Notes under the pieces: generated by a model | The model's input: only the letters and a program-made list of their open reading frames with translations | Database searches by the model: none | Told to the model about the DNA's origin: nothing | Shown here: piece after piece, positions 43,417 to 52,051 of the stretch | Layout of the letters: every line of letters starts with the position of its first letter | Numbering within the stretch: position 1 is the first letter of the stretch | Position numbers and translations under genes: made by a program | NCBI GenBank assembly: GCA_044598425.1 | Contig: CP172536.1 | Location: 2,790,001-2,854,000, forward strand | Source: JAEVLT01 sp044598425 | GTDB lineage: Bacteria > Bacillota > Bacilli > Bacillales > Cytobacillaceae | DNA length: 64,000 nt | Direction: 5' to 3'

Positions 43417-43656
43417 ATGTTTAAAAAATTGCTTATTTTACTCATTCGTTTTTACCAAAAAGCCATTTCACCGCTAAAACCGCCATCCTGCCGCTTTTAC
43501 CCAACCTGTTCCCATTATGGTGCAGAAGCGATTCAACGTTTTGGAGCATTGAAAGGCAGCTGGTTAACAATTAAACGCATTTCCCGCTGCCATCCTTTCC
43601 ATCCAGGAGGAGTCGACCCTGTGCCGAAAGAATGGCCTAGCAAGAAGAAGCAGTAA
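43417..43656 (+). CDS. ytjA: Membrane protein insertion efficiency factor YidD
   Basis: A 79-residue basic protein with an amphipathic N-terminus and the YidD signature PPSCRFYPTCSHYGAEAI, followed by KRISRCHPFHPGGVDPVP. It is thought to assist YidC-mediated membrane insertion. It matches YtjA next to luxS. Confidence 0.93.
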   Translation: MFKKLLILLIRFYQKAISPLKPPSCRFYPTCSHYGAEAIQRFGALKGSWLTIKRISRCHPFHPGGVDPVPKEWPSKKKQ

Positions 43657-43683
43657 GCGGCATATGAATAGCTGATTGCTGCT

Positions 43684-44283
43684 TTATTTGATGGCTGTTT
43701 TTACGTGATCCGAATTTGTTTTATTGTCATATCCATCCACAACAAGATCAAGCTTTCCTGTTTTTGGGTCAATGACCAATCCATGAACCGGGACTCCCTC
43801 AGGCATTAATGGATGGTTTTTGATCACACCAACACTTTGCTCGACACTTTCAAACACATTATCAAAACCGTGCAGCCATTTTTCAAAATTGACTCCCGAA
43901 TAGGAGAGCGTCTTTAGGGTTTCCTCGGAAATACCGCGCTCTTTCATGCTCTCAATCATTTTGTCTGCCCTCAGTGCGCTCATTCCACAATCATGGTGTC
44001 CAATAACAAAAACTTCATCGGCGTATAATTCATACACGGCAACAAGAATACTCCTCATAATGCTTCCAAATGGATGGCTCACAATCGCTCCTGCATTTTT
44101 CACAAGCTTTACATCCCCATTGCTTAGATTCATCGCTTTAGGTAATAGTTCAAGCAGCCTTGTGTCCATGCACGTTAACAACACCATGCGCTTCTTAGGA
44201 AATTTGGTTGTTTCGAACTTTTTATATTCCTCTTGTGCTACAAAATTTTTATTATAATCAAGAATATCCTTTAATAAGGTCAA
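43684..44283 (-). CDS. ytiB: Beta-class carbonic anhydrase YtiB
   Basis: A 199-residue zinc enzyme interconverting CO2 and bicarbonate. Zinc ligands lie in CMDTRLLELLP (Cys plus the Asp/Arg dyad) and VIGHHDCGMSAL (His, Cys). I chose the TTG at 44283 (LTLLKDILDYN), which aligns with the B. subtilis start and lies 10 nt after GAAGGG. An upstream GTG is too close to the ribosome site. Confidence 0.88.
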   Translation of the reverse strand: MTLLKDILDYNKNFVAQEEYKKFETTKFPKKRMVLLTCMDTRLLELLPKAMNLSNGDVKLVKNAGAIVSHPFGSIMRSILVAVYELYADEVFVIGHHDCGMSALRADKMIESMKERGISEETLKTLSYSGVNFEKWLHGFDNVFESVEQSVGVIKNHPLMPEGVPVHGLVIDPKTGKLDLVVDGYDNKTNSDHVKTAIK

Positions 44284-44352
44284 GTTTGTCACACCCTTCA
44301 CGTTCTTCTTCTTTAGAATACACAATTTGAAAAAGAGCTACCAATTTAATAC

Positions 44353-44381
44353 TTGCATTTAAGTGATTTTTTTTGTAAGAT
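44353..44381 (+). promoter_or_regulatory. Predicted promoter of the zinc-binding lipoprotein gene
   Basis: TTGCAT (44353) and TAAGAT (44376) are separated by exactly 17 bp, and two Zur boxes follow. Confidence 0.6.
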
Positions 44382-44392
44382 ACAAGAGGGAA

Positions 44393-44407
44393 TCGTAATC
44401 GTTACGA
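44393..44407. promoter_or_regulatory. Zur box 1
   Basis: TCGTAATCGTTACGA is a near-perfect 7-1-7 inverted repeat with one difference from the Bacillus Zur consensus TCGTAATnATTACGA. It lies just after the promoter. Confidence 0.82.
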
Positions 44408-44425
44408 ATTATAGCTCGTTTTAAA

Positions 44426-44440
44426 TCGTAATAACTACGA
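44426..44440. promoter_or_regulatory. Zur box 2
   Basis: TCGTAATAACTACGA has one mismatch to the same consensus and is flanked by AAA and TTT. Its centre is 33 bp (about three helical turns) from box 1. Confidence 0.82.
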
Positions 44441-44466
44441 TTTATTTCGTTTGAAGGGAGTCTTTT

Positions 44467-45402
44467 ATGAAAAAACTTACCATTTTTACAACTGTTCTTT
44501 TATCGCTTAGTTTCATCCTTTCCGCTTGTTCTGGGGGCGGAAACCCTCAGACTGAAAAAAAGACGGGGAAACTGAACGTTTATACAACCGTTTATCCGCT
44601 GCAATATTTTACTGAGCGAATCGGCGGCAAGTATGTCGATGCAAAAACGATTTATCCACCCGGGGCAGATGAACATACTTTTGAACCAACACAAAAAGAT
44701 ATGATGAATCTGGCAGATGCTGACCTATTTTTTTATATCGGCTTAGGCCTTGAAGGCTTTGTCGAAAAATCAAAGGCAACGTTAAAGGATCAAAATGTCA
44801 CGCTCATTCCTGTGACCAATAGCCTAAAGCTGCCAAAAGAACAAGGCGTACAGGCAAAAGATAAAGAGGAGCACAGTGATATCAACCCGCACGTTTGGCT
44901 TGATCCGATATATGCAAAAGAAATGGCTGCTGTCATTGAGAATGAATTGATTAAAAAAATGCCGAAAAACAAAGATTTTTTCACCAAAAATTATCAGGCT
45001 TTGACCAAGGACTTGGATGAGTTAAATCAAAAATTCCAAACAACCATCGATAGCGCAAGGACGAAAAAAATGATTGTCTCCCATGATGCATTCGGCTATT
45101 GGAAAATACGGTATGGCCTTGATCTGATCAGCATCTCCGGCTTGTCGACAACAAATGAACCAACGCAAAAGCAGCTGGAACAAATCGTGACAACAGCAAG
45201 ACAGGACGGCCTTCATTATGTGTTATTTGAGCAAAACGTAAATTCAAAACTAGGCAAAATTGTTGAAGATGAAATCGGCGCAAAATCATTGACATTAAAC
45301 AATCTAGGCATTTTAACAGAAGAAAATATTAAGCAGAAAGAAACGTATTTTACTTTAATGAATAAAAACTTGGAAACCTTAAAAACTGCCTTAAATGATT
45401 AG
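44467..45402 (+). CDS. znuA: Zinc ABC transporter substrate-binding lipoprotein, ZnuA/AdcA type
   Basis: A 311-residue lipoprotein with lipobox LSAC. Metal-site motifs of cluster A-I proteins are clear: GADEHTFEPTQKD (His), HSDINPHVWLDPIYAKEM (His) and VSHDAFGYW (His). The acidic/His loop of zinc-specific members is short (KDKEEHSD). Two Zur boxes upstream argue for zinc rather than manganese. No permease or ATPase gene is adjacent, so it must share a ZnuB/ZnuC pair encoded elsewhere. Confidence 0.9.
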   Translation: MKKLTIFTTVLLSLSFILSACSGGGNPQTEKKTGKLNVYTTVYPLQYFTERIGGKYVDAKTIYPPGADEHTFEPTQKDMMNLADADLFFYIGLGLEGFVEKSKATLKDQNVTLIPVTNSLKLPKEQGVQAKDKEEHSDINPHVWLDPIYAKEMAAVIENELIKKMPKNKDFFTKNYQALTKDLDELNQKFQTTIDSARTKKMIVSHDAFGYWKIRYGLDLISISGLSTTNEPTQKQLEQIVTTARQDGLHYVLFEQNVNSKLGKIVEDEIGAKSLTLNNLGILTEENIKQKETYFTLMNKNLETLKTALND

Positions 45403-45428
45403 CCTTTCTTGACCGGAAGGCTTTTTTC
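45401..45428 (+). terminator. Terminator of the znuA-like gene
   Basis: AGCCTT and AAGGCT pair around an 11-nt loop and are followed by TTTTTTC. Confidence 0.7.
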
Positions 45429-45509
45429 TTTTTAATTTTTAGCAAAAAATTACATACAATCATAAAATTTGTAAATAATATAAGGAGTTGATTGGAAAGG
45501 AAGATTTCG

Positions 45510-46871
45510 ATGAGTGATTTAGTAATAGCTCGAAGCTTGTTTGGTACGACAATGGGGTTTCATATTATTTTTGCAACGATTGGAGTCGGCCTGCCGATGA
45601 TGATGTTGACTGCCGAGCTCCTTTATCAAAAAACAAAGGATTTGGAATACGTTGTCATGGCCAAAAGATGGACAAAGGCTTTCGCTGTTCTGCTCGGAGT
45701 CGGCATCCCAACCGGAACGATTGCCGGTGTACAGCTTTCACTTTTGTGGCCAGGCTTAATGGAATTTATTGGGAAAGTGATGGCACTGCCCTTTCAAATA
45801 GAGATCTATGCATTTTTCATTGAAGCATTATTCATGTCCATCTATGTGTATGCTGCTGAGCGGATTAAACCGTGGATGAGGGTTTCAAGTTTGGCGCTCG
45901 TTGCGCTCGGAGCTTTGGGCTCGGCCGTCTTGATTACGAATGTCCATGCTTTTGAAGGGACTCCGGCTGGATTTAAAATCGTGAATGGAAAAATTGTCGA
46001 CGTTCACCCGTGGCAAGCTTTTTTTAATCCGAGTTTTTTTGTGACGTCCGGTCATGTGGCATTATCTGCATATACAACAGGAGCATTTATCATTGCCTCG
46101 GTTTCCGCATTTAAAATACTCAAAGCCGATTACGGGACAAGAATTTATCATTTTCATAAAAAGGCTTTAATTGTCAGCCTTGTCGTTGGCTGTCTGTTTT
46201 CCTTGTTAACCGCTCTGAACGGACACGAGTCGGCCCAGTATCTTCATCGATATCAGCCAGAGAAGCTCGCCGCCGCAGAAGGACTGTTTGAAACCCAATC
46301 CTATGCGCCATTAACCATAGGCGGCTTTATAGATCGAAAGACAGAGTCCGTAAAATGGGCACTAGAAGTTCCTTGGGCTCTCAGTTTTTTAGCCGGCAAC
46401 CGCTTTGATACGGTGGTAAGAGGTTTACATGATTTTCCGGTAGAATATTGGCCGCCGCTATTTATACATACTCTTTTTAATGCCATGGTTGGCGTTGGTT
46501 CTCTATTAATTGTCATTTCATTAATGGGGTTGGTTTGGCACAGAATACTGAAGAAAGATCGCTTTCCAAAATGGCTGATGTGGCTGTTTATCGCTTCCGG
46601 CCCGCTCGCCGTTCTTGGGATTGAATTTGGCTGGATTTTTGCTGAAACGGGCCGCCAGCCGTGGACAATCTATCATGTGCTGACCACGAAAGATTCAGTT
46701 ACCACCGCAACAAATTTAGGCATATTATTTATTCTGTTTGTGCTTGTCTACATTGTGTTAGCATTATCGGTTCTGTTTGTGCTCCGCTATTACTTTAAAA
46801 AGAATACGGTAATGGATGATTTGAATCGGGCGGAGCAAAAAGGTGTGCCGCTGTTTGGCTCAAATTCATAA
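45510..46871 (+). CDS. ythA: Cytochrome bd-type quinol oxidase subunit I
   Basis: A 453-residue polytopic membrane protein from the ATG at 45510. Conserved features are the N-terminal LFGTTMGFHIIFATIGVGLP (His ligand of heme d/b595) and the GRQPWTIYHVLTT motif. The quinol-binding Q-loop is short, as in the CydA/CioA forms of Firmicutes. It oxidises menaquinol and reduces oxygen. With the next gene it resembles ythAB of B. subtilis, and that placement makes YthA more likely than CydA. Confidence 0.92.
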   Translation: MSDLVIARSLFGTTMGFHIIFATIGVGLPMMMLTAELLYQKTKDLEYVVMAKRWTKAFAVLLGVGIPTGTIAGVQLSLLWPGLMEFIGKVMALPFQIEIYAFFIEALFMSIYVYAAERIKPWMRVSSLALVALGALGSAVLITNVHAFEGTPAGFKIVNGKIVDVHPWQAFFNPSFFVTSGHVALSAYTTGAFIIASVSAFKILKADYGTRIYHFHKKALIVSLVVGCLFSLLTALNGHESAQYLHRYQPEKLAAAEGLFETQSYAPLTIGGFIDRKTESVKWALEVPWALSFLAGNRFDTVVRGLHDFPVEYWPPLFIHTLFNAMVGVGSLLIVISLMGLVWHRILKKDRFPKWLMWLFIASGPLAVLGIEFGWIFAETGRQPWTIYHVLTTKDSVTTATNLGILFILFVLVYIVLALSVLFVLRYYFKKNTVMDDLNRAEQKGVPLFGSNS

Positions 46872-46942
46872 TTTCTTCCGCATAAAGAGAAACGGATATC
46901 TGGTAATGTTCTTATGCTTTGATTTCGCGAGGAGGTGTTCGC

Positions 46943-47986
46943 ATGGTAGATCCTTATAAAGCGATAACCGTATTATGGGGATTTGTATTTATTTATGCTG
47001 TGATGGCGACAATGGACTTTGGCGCCGGCTTTTGGTCAATGTTTTATTTTGACCGGGAAAAAACGAAGGCAACGAACATTGCCAACCGCTATTTGTCACC
47101 TACATGGGAGGTAACAAATACCTTTGTTGTTGCACTTGTTGTTGCAGTTTACAGCCTTTTTCCAAGAGGTGCCTACACATTGGGAACGATTCTGCTGTTT
47201 CCCGGCAGTTTGATTTTATTGCTGCTTTCCGTCCGCAGTGCTTTTCTCGTTTTTTCCCATATTGCTGATGAATACGAAAAAGTACTTACTTATATTTCAG
47301 GCATCTGTGGAATTCTTATTCCCGGCTTATTAATTAGTGTTTTACCTGTCACGCATGGAAATTTTGTCGATTTTTCAGCGCAGCGGCAAACGTTAGATTT
47401 AGCTGGATTGTTTACCAGCCCCAATGAATATGCCTTTTTCGGGTTTGCGATTAGCAGCACGCTGTTTCTTTCTTCCCTTTTGCTGGCCGACTATTCTAAA
47501 GCATCAGAGGAGTTTGAAGCTTATTCTATCTATCGAAAAGATGCTCTTTTAATCGGCCCCATTTCACTTATAATGGCTTTATTGATTATGTTTACATTAA
47601 GAAGCACGGCTCCATGGCTATACGAAAAAATGATGAATGATCTCCCGCTGCTCTTTCTTTCGGTTATTTTTTTCTTAATCGGAATGATTGGGTTATTTCT
47701 TCCTTCCCGGAATGGAAAAGGAATGCCCCGTTTAGCAGTGGTTACCGTTACGATTCAATATTTAATCGGCAGCTATGTATATGGAAAAGCCCATTTGCCA
47801 TATATGGTTTATCCTAATGTTACCATTCAATCTGCCTTTACAGATCCTAGTTCCTTTCGGGCGGTGTTTATCACCTATATCGTTGGCTTCGCCATTCTTT
47901 TCCCCGGATTCATCTATTTCTGGATCCTGTTTATGAATGATAAACGATACTTGCGCCGCGAAAAACCAAACATGGCAAAAAAATAG
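46943..47986 (+). CDS. ythB: Cytochrome bd-type quinol oxidase subunit II
   Basis: A 347-residue subunit from the ATG at 46943 with GAGGAGGTG upstream. It begins MVDPYKAITVLWGFVFIYAV and has the CydB-like TMDFGAGFWSMF and about eight to nine helices. It pairs with subunit I, 71 nt upstream. No third small subunit or cydCD assembly genes follow; a repeat of the second family lies downstream. Confidence 0.9.
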   Translation: MVDPYKAITVLWGFVFIYAVMATMDFGAGFWSMFYFDREKTKATNIANRYLSPTWEVTNTFVVALVVAVYSLFPRGAYTLGTILLFPGSLILLLLSVRSAFLVFSHIADEYEKVLTYISGICGILIPGLLISVLPVTHGNFVDFSAQRQTLDLAGLFTSPNEYAFFGFAISSTLFLSSLLLADYSKASEEFEAYSIYRKDALLIGPISLIMALLIMFTLRSTAPWLYEKMMNDLPLLFLSVIFFLIGMIGLFLPSRNGKGMPRLAVVTVTIQYLIGSYVYGKAHLPYMVYPNVTIQSAFTDPSSFRAVFITYIVGFAILFPGFIYFWILFMNDKRYLRREKPNMAKK

Positions 47987-48004
47987 CAAAAAGGACATAA
48001 TAGA

Positions 48005-48183
48005 AGAGGCCACTGAAAAAGTCCACTTTAATGTGAAAGTTCTTTAAACTTGTCTGTTGATTTCCACTCCATGTGCACGCTTTCCGCGGGCGGTCGGGAG
48101 CCTCTTCGGCGCATACGCGCCTGTGGGGTCTCCCTTGACCTTCTCCTCCCGCTGGAGTCGGCACCTTCCGCTCCAATCAACAG
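48005..48183 (-). repeat. Second repeat family, copy 3 with border motif
   Basis: On the minus strand the core reads from CTGTTGATTGGAGCGGAAGG (48183) to GGAAATCAACAG (48054). The + strand flank GGCCACTGAAAAAGTCC (48008-48024) matches the border motif seen around the pckA-ytmB island. Confidence 0.8.
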
Positions 48184-48368
48184 AGTGCCAAATCAAAATG
48201 AGGTTTAACACGCCTTAATAAAAGGCAGAAACTCTTCCATTTAGTGAGGGGATTCTGTCTTTTTTTGATTTATAATAGAGGTATCTGACCAAGTTTCGTA
48301 AACTCCGCCTTAAGGACGATTTGTTTTTAAAACTGGAAATTAATTGTTGAAATAATTCCTTGAAATTT

Positions 48369-48417
48369 CAGCAAGGTTAGGCCTTCTTGGGAACCTAGCG
48401 CACCTGGTCTTTTGCTG
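48369..48417. other. Structured intergenic element of unknown function
   Basis: CAGCAA and TTGCTG close an outer stem. Inside, AGGT-TAGG pairs with CCTA-gcgc-ACCT around a 12-nt loop. It lies in the 450-bp gap between cydB/ythB and the end of menC. No protein frame or T run explains it, and I recognise no known RNA family. The rest of the gap (48190-48368) holds a weak GGCAGAA/TTCTGTC hairpin with T7 at about 48224-48267. Confidence 0.35.
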
Positions 48418-48439
48418 ATTTTGTGAGGCGATGGAACCA

Positions 48440-49549
48440 TTAAAAAACAAACTCTTTTTTGGAGAGCATTACTTCTTTTAGGCGCTTTTCATTGAGTTCA
48501 AAACCAATTCCCGGCCCTTCCGGCACTTCCGCCAATCCATTTTTCACCATCACTTCCGGCAAAATAATGTCTTCATCCCAAAAACGGTTGGATGCCGAAA
48601 TATCGCCGGGAATCGTAAAACCCGGAAGCGCGGCAAGTGCAATATTATGGGCGCGGGAAATGCCAAACTCGATCATCCCGCCGCACCAGACAGGAATATT
48701 GCGGTCGTAGCAATAATCATGAATTCTTTTTGCTTCAGTTAGACCGCCAACTCGGCCAATCTTAATATTGATCACTTTGCAGCTGCCATATTCGATTGCT
48801 TTTCTCGCATCCTCAAAGCTGACAATGCTCTCATCGAGGCAAATCGGTGTTTTCATATGGCGCTGCAGCTCGGCATGCTCAATTAAATCGTCATGGGCCA
48901 GCGGCTGCTCGATCATCAGCAAATCGAATTCGTCAAGAGCCTTTAAACGGTCTTTCTCGCTTAATGTATAAGCTGAATTTGCATCGGCGATAATCGGCAA
49001 ATCCGGGTAGTGGCGGCGAATTTCTTTTAAAAAATCAATGTCCTGCCCGGGATGAATTTTTATCTTAACGCGCTGGTAACCTTGCTGCAAATAGTTTTCA
49101 ATTTGCGCAAGTGCTTTTGAGGCTGAATCGGTTGCCACCACCACCCCGGAGGGAATGCTTGATCGTGAACCGCCAAGCAGCTTTGAAAGAGATTTCTGCT
49201 CTTTTTTGGCATATAGATCCCAAAGAGCCGTTTCAATGGCTGCTTTTGCCATCTGGTTTCTGCGAATCGGTTTAAATCGTTCCGCTGCATCTGAAGGATG
49301 GGCAATTGGTTGTTTTTTTAGCAATGGAATCAACACATCGAAAAGCATGTGCAAACTGGTTTGAACCGTTTCTTCCGTGTACCATGGGGTGGAAAATGCA
49401 ACTCCCTCCCCATAACCGACAGCCCCATCCACATCCCTTACTTCGACAATGATGCCTTCGCGCTCGGAAACAGTTCCCAAATGAGTCAAAAATGGCGATT
49501 TGAGCGGCATTTTAATAACATAAAGCTGAACAGAAGCGATTTTCATCAT
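48440..49549 (-). CDS. menC: o-Succinylbenzoate synthase
   Basis: A 369-residue member of the enolase superfamily that dehydrates SHCHC to o-succinylbenzoate in menaquinone synthesis. Catalytic features are the KIKIHPGQD Lys pair (around 163-165), IADANSAYTL, LMIEQPLAHDD and CLDESIVSFEDA, the three acidic Mg ligands. The start overlaps the menE stop. Related N-acylamino acid racemases share the fold, but the men neighbours settle the call. Confidence 0.94.
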   Translation of the reverse strand: MMKIASVQLYVIKMPLKSPFLTHLGTVSEREGIIVEVRDVDGAVGYGEGVAFSTPWYTEETVQTSLHMLFDVLIPLLKKQPIAHPSDAAERFKPIRRNQMAKAAIETALWDLYAKKEQKSLSKLLGGSRSSIPSGVVVATDSASKALAQIENYLQQGYQRVKIKIHPGQDIDFLKEIRRHYPDLPIIADANSAYTLSEKDRLKALDEFDLLMIEQPLAHDDLIEHAELQRHMKTPICLDESIVSFEDARKAIEYGSCKVINIKIGRVGGLTEAKRIHDYCYDRNIPVWCGGMIEFGISRAHNIALAALPGFTIPGDISASNRFWDEDIILPEVMVKNGLAEVPEGPGIGFELNEKRLKEVMLSKKEFVF

Positions 49550-51027
49550 TCTTTACCACCTTTTTCCCAATTCTCTTGCAGCTTGCGGCGCAAAAGCTTT
49601 TTGGCAGCGTTTCGCGGAAGTGTGTCAACGAAAACAAATTCTTTCGGGACCTTATATTTTGCCAGTCGTTCTGAACAAAATTGATGCAGCTCTGCAGCCG
49701 TTAATTCAACTCCGCTTTTTGCGACGATAAATGCAGCCGGAACTTGGCCCCAGACTTTATCCGCAATGCCAATTATGCCTGCATCCGCGACTTTTTCATG
49801 GCCAAGTAGTGCCGCTTCAATCTCAGCAGGATAAATATTTTCGCCGCCAGAAATAATTAAATCCGCCCGACGGTCCAACACAAATAAAAATCCGTCCTTA
49901 TCCAAATAGCCAACATCCCCTGTGTAAAGCCAGCCATCCTTCAGTTTATCCCTCGTTGCTTCCTGCCGGAACAGGTATCCCGATGTCACATTCGGGCCTT
50001 TCACCACGATTTCCCCTGCTTCTCCGGCCTTTGCTTCACTGCCGTCTTCCTGAACAATTTTTAACTGGGAAGGAAACAGCGGCTTCCCGGCTGAGCCAAG
50101 TTTGCTTAAACTGTACTCAGGTGAAAGGGTGACAATTTGTGAAGCTGTTTCAGTCATTCCGTATGTTTGAAATACGGGGATTTTTTTTGCCACACAAGCT
50201 TCAAGCAATGGCTGCGGTGCAGGCCCGCCGCCGAGAAGCATGCAGCGAAAGGGCTGTGGCAGGCGGTTATCCTCAAGGCCATCAACAATTCTTGTCAGCA
50301 TCGTGCTGACCACTGACATGATCGTTACCTTTTTATCCTGAATATCTTGAATAGTCTGGTCGACATCGAAGTTTTCATGCAAAACAATTGGCATGCCGTA
50401 GATCACGCTGCGCATTAAAATCGAGTACCCGCTAATATGAAAAAGCGGGACCGCGCACAGCCAGCAATCCTCTTCCATAAAGCCAAGATTTAATGCGGAG
50501 CCGACCGAGCTCCACCAATGGTTCCCGTATGATTGCATAACCCCTTTTGGATTGCCGGTTGTTCCTGAAGTGTACATGATGGTACAGACATCATTTAAAT
50601 CAACTTCGGATTGTATAGTGGGGGAGGCAAGCGGTGCAGTAAACAATTTTTCTTTTGTAATCGCTCTTACCGTCGGTGGTATTTCTTTTAAAATAGTGTT
50701 AAAAGCAGATTCCAACAAGAGAAATTTTGATTTGGAATCTTGCAATTGCCAGCTAAGTTCAACAGGTGTGAGCCGATTATTCAAAATGACGGCCTTAACT
50801 CCCAGTAATTGCAAGGCAAACAAGATGATGACTGTATCAAGATGATTTTTGAGCAGAACACCAACATAATCATCCTTTTTTACGCCAAATTGCTGTAACT
50901 GCCCAGCCGTTTGCAAAGAACGATTGTACAGTTCCTTAAACGACAATGTTTCTTTGTTAAAAAAAACAGCCGTTCGCTCAGGAGTCAAAAAAGCTCGTTT
51001 TATCAAAAAATTAGGCATTCGTTGCAT
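49546..51027 (-). CDS. menE: o-Succinylbenzoate-CoA ligase
   Basis: An AMP-forming acyl-CoA ligase of 493 residues from the ATG at 51027. The ATP loop is CTIMYTSGTTGNPKGVMQSY and further motifs are QTYGMTETASQIVTL, GWLYTGDVGYLD and the C-terminal PRNAAKKLLRRKL, which includes the catalytic Lys. It activates OSB to OSB-CoA. The start is uncertain: a GTG at 51042 overlaps GAGGTG and another ATG lies at 51018. It is separated from menB by a terminator. Confidence 0.93.
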   Translation of the reverse strand: MQRMPNFLIKRAFLTPERTAVFFNKETLSFKELYNRSLQTAGQLQQFGVKKDDYVGVLLKNHLDTVIILFALQLLGVKAVILNNRLTPVELSWQLQDSKSKFLLLESAFNTILKEIPPTVRAITKEKLFTAPLASPTIQSEVDLNDVCTIMYTSGTTGNPKGVMQSYGNHWWSSVGSALNLGFMEEDCWLCAVPLFHISGYSILMRSVIYGMPIVLHENFDVDQTIQDIQDKKVTIMSVVSTMLTRIVDGLEDNRLPQPFRCMLLGGGPAPQPLLEACVAKKIPVFQTYGMTETASQIVTLSPEYSLSKLGSAGKPLFPSQLKIVQEDGSEAKAGEAGEIVVKGPNVTSGYLFRQEATRDKLKDGWLYTGDVGYLDKDGFLFVLDRRADLIISGGENIYPAEIEAALLGHEKVADAGIIGIADKVWGQVPAAFIVAKSGVELTAAELHQFCSERLAKYKVPKEFVFVDTLPRNAAKKLLRRKLQENWEKGGKE

Positions 51028-51143
51028 AACGATTCGTTTCACCTCATTTAGCGATTATGGTGCCTGTAGATATCGGTATTCGGAAATATTATTAAAGTAC
51101 AGTTTGTTTCTAGGTCGCTATTCCCTTTACCGTTGAATTACGA

Positions 51144-51178
51144 ACAAAAACAGCCTGATGGAAACCATCAAGCTGCCG
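51144..51178 (-). terminator. Terminator between menB and menE
   Basis: On the minus strand GCAGCTTGATGG and CCATCAGGCTG pair around TTT and are followed by five T. This divides men into a menF-D-H-B unit and a menE-C unit. Confidence 0.75.
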
Positions 51179-51187
51179 TTTAAAATA

Positions 51188-52006
51188 TTAAGGAAAACGA
51201 GGGAACTGGCCGAAGTCCGGCTTGCGTTTTTCTTTGAAAGCATCGCGGCCTTCTTTTGCTTCATCAGTTGTGTAATAAAGCAAGGTTGCATCTCCGGCAA
51301 ATTGCTGAATGCCTGCCAAGCCATCTGTATCGGCATTAAACGCTGCTTTTAAGAAGCGAAGCGCTGTTGGGCTCTTCTCAAGAATTTCCTCACACCATTT
51401 GATTGTTTCCTCTTCAACTTGGTCAAGTGGGACAACCGTGTTAACCAAGCCCATATCAAGCGCTTCCTGCGCATTGTACTGGCGGCATAAATACCAGATT
51501 TCCCGAGCTTTTTTGTGTCCGACAATACGGGCAAGGTAGCCGGAACCATAGCCTGCATCAAAGCTGCCGACTTTCGGGCCGGTTTGTCCAAATATAGCAT
51601 TGTCCGCGGCAATGGTTAAATCACATACAATGTGAAGAACGTGACCGCCGCCGATCGCATACCCTTTTACCATCGCAATAACCGGCTTCGGAATCACTCT
51701 GATTAAGCGTTGAAGATCGAGAACGTTCAAGCGGGGAATTTGATCTTCCCCAACATAGCCGCCATGGCCGCGCACTTTTTGATCGCCGCCTGAACAAAAT
51801 GCTTTGTCTCCTGCACCGGTTAAAACGATAACGCCAATATTGGAATCATCGCGTGCATATGCAAATGCATCGATTAATTCCATCACCGTCTTTGGCGTAA
51901 AAGCATTGTGAACATGGGGACGGTTAATGGTAATTTTGGCAATCCCGTTATAGGTTTCATACATAATTTCTTCATATTTACGACCTGCAACCCATTCTAC
52001 TGTCAA
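51188..52006 (-). CDS. menB: 1,4-Dihydroxy-2-naphthoyl-CoA synthase
   Basis: A 272-residue crotonase-family enzyme that cyclises OSB-CoA. It has FCSGGDQKVRGHGGYVG, YAIGGGHVLHIVCDLTIAAD and GSFDAGYGSGYLARIVGHKK, all typical of MenB. I chose the TTG at 52006, 8 nt after AAGGAGG, which aligns with the known MenB N-terminus (TVEWVAGRKYEEIMYET). Confidence 0.96.
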   Translation of the reverse strand: MTVEWVAGRKYEEIMYETYNGIAKITINRPHVHNAFTPKTVMELIDAFAYARDDSNIGVIVLTGAGDKAFCSGGDQKVRGHGGYVGEDQIPRLNVLDLQRLIRVIPKPVIAMVKGYAIGGGHVLHIVCDLTIAADNAIFGQTGPKVGSFDAGYGSGYLARIVGHKKAREIWYLCRQYNAQEALDMGLVNTVVPLDQVEEETIKWCEEILEKSPTALRFLKAAFNADTDGLAGIQQFAGDATLLYYTTDEAKEGRDAFKEKRKPDFGQFPRFP

Positions 52007-52051
52007 AATCGTATCCTCCTTTTGTATGTATTCCGCATAAATCACTCATTC

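Noticed and set aside
48417..48460. Fluoride riboswitch suggested by GGCGATGG
   Set aside because: The short motif is there, but the following conserved parts of the crcB motif are missing, and no fluoride exporter lies downstream on that strand.
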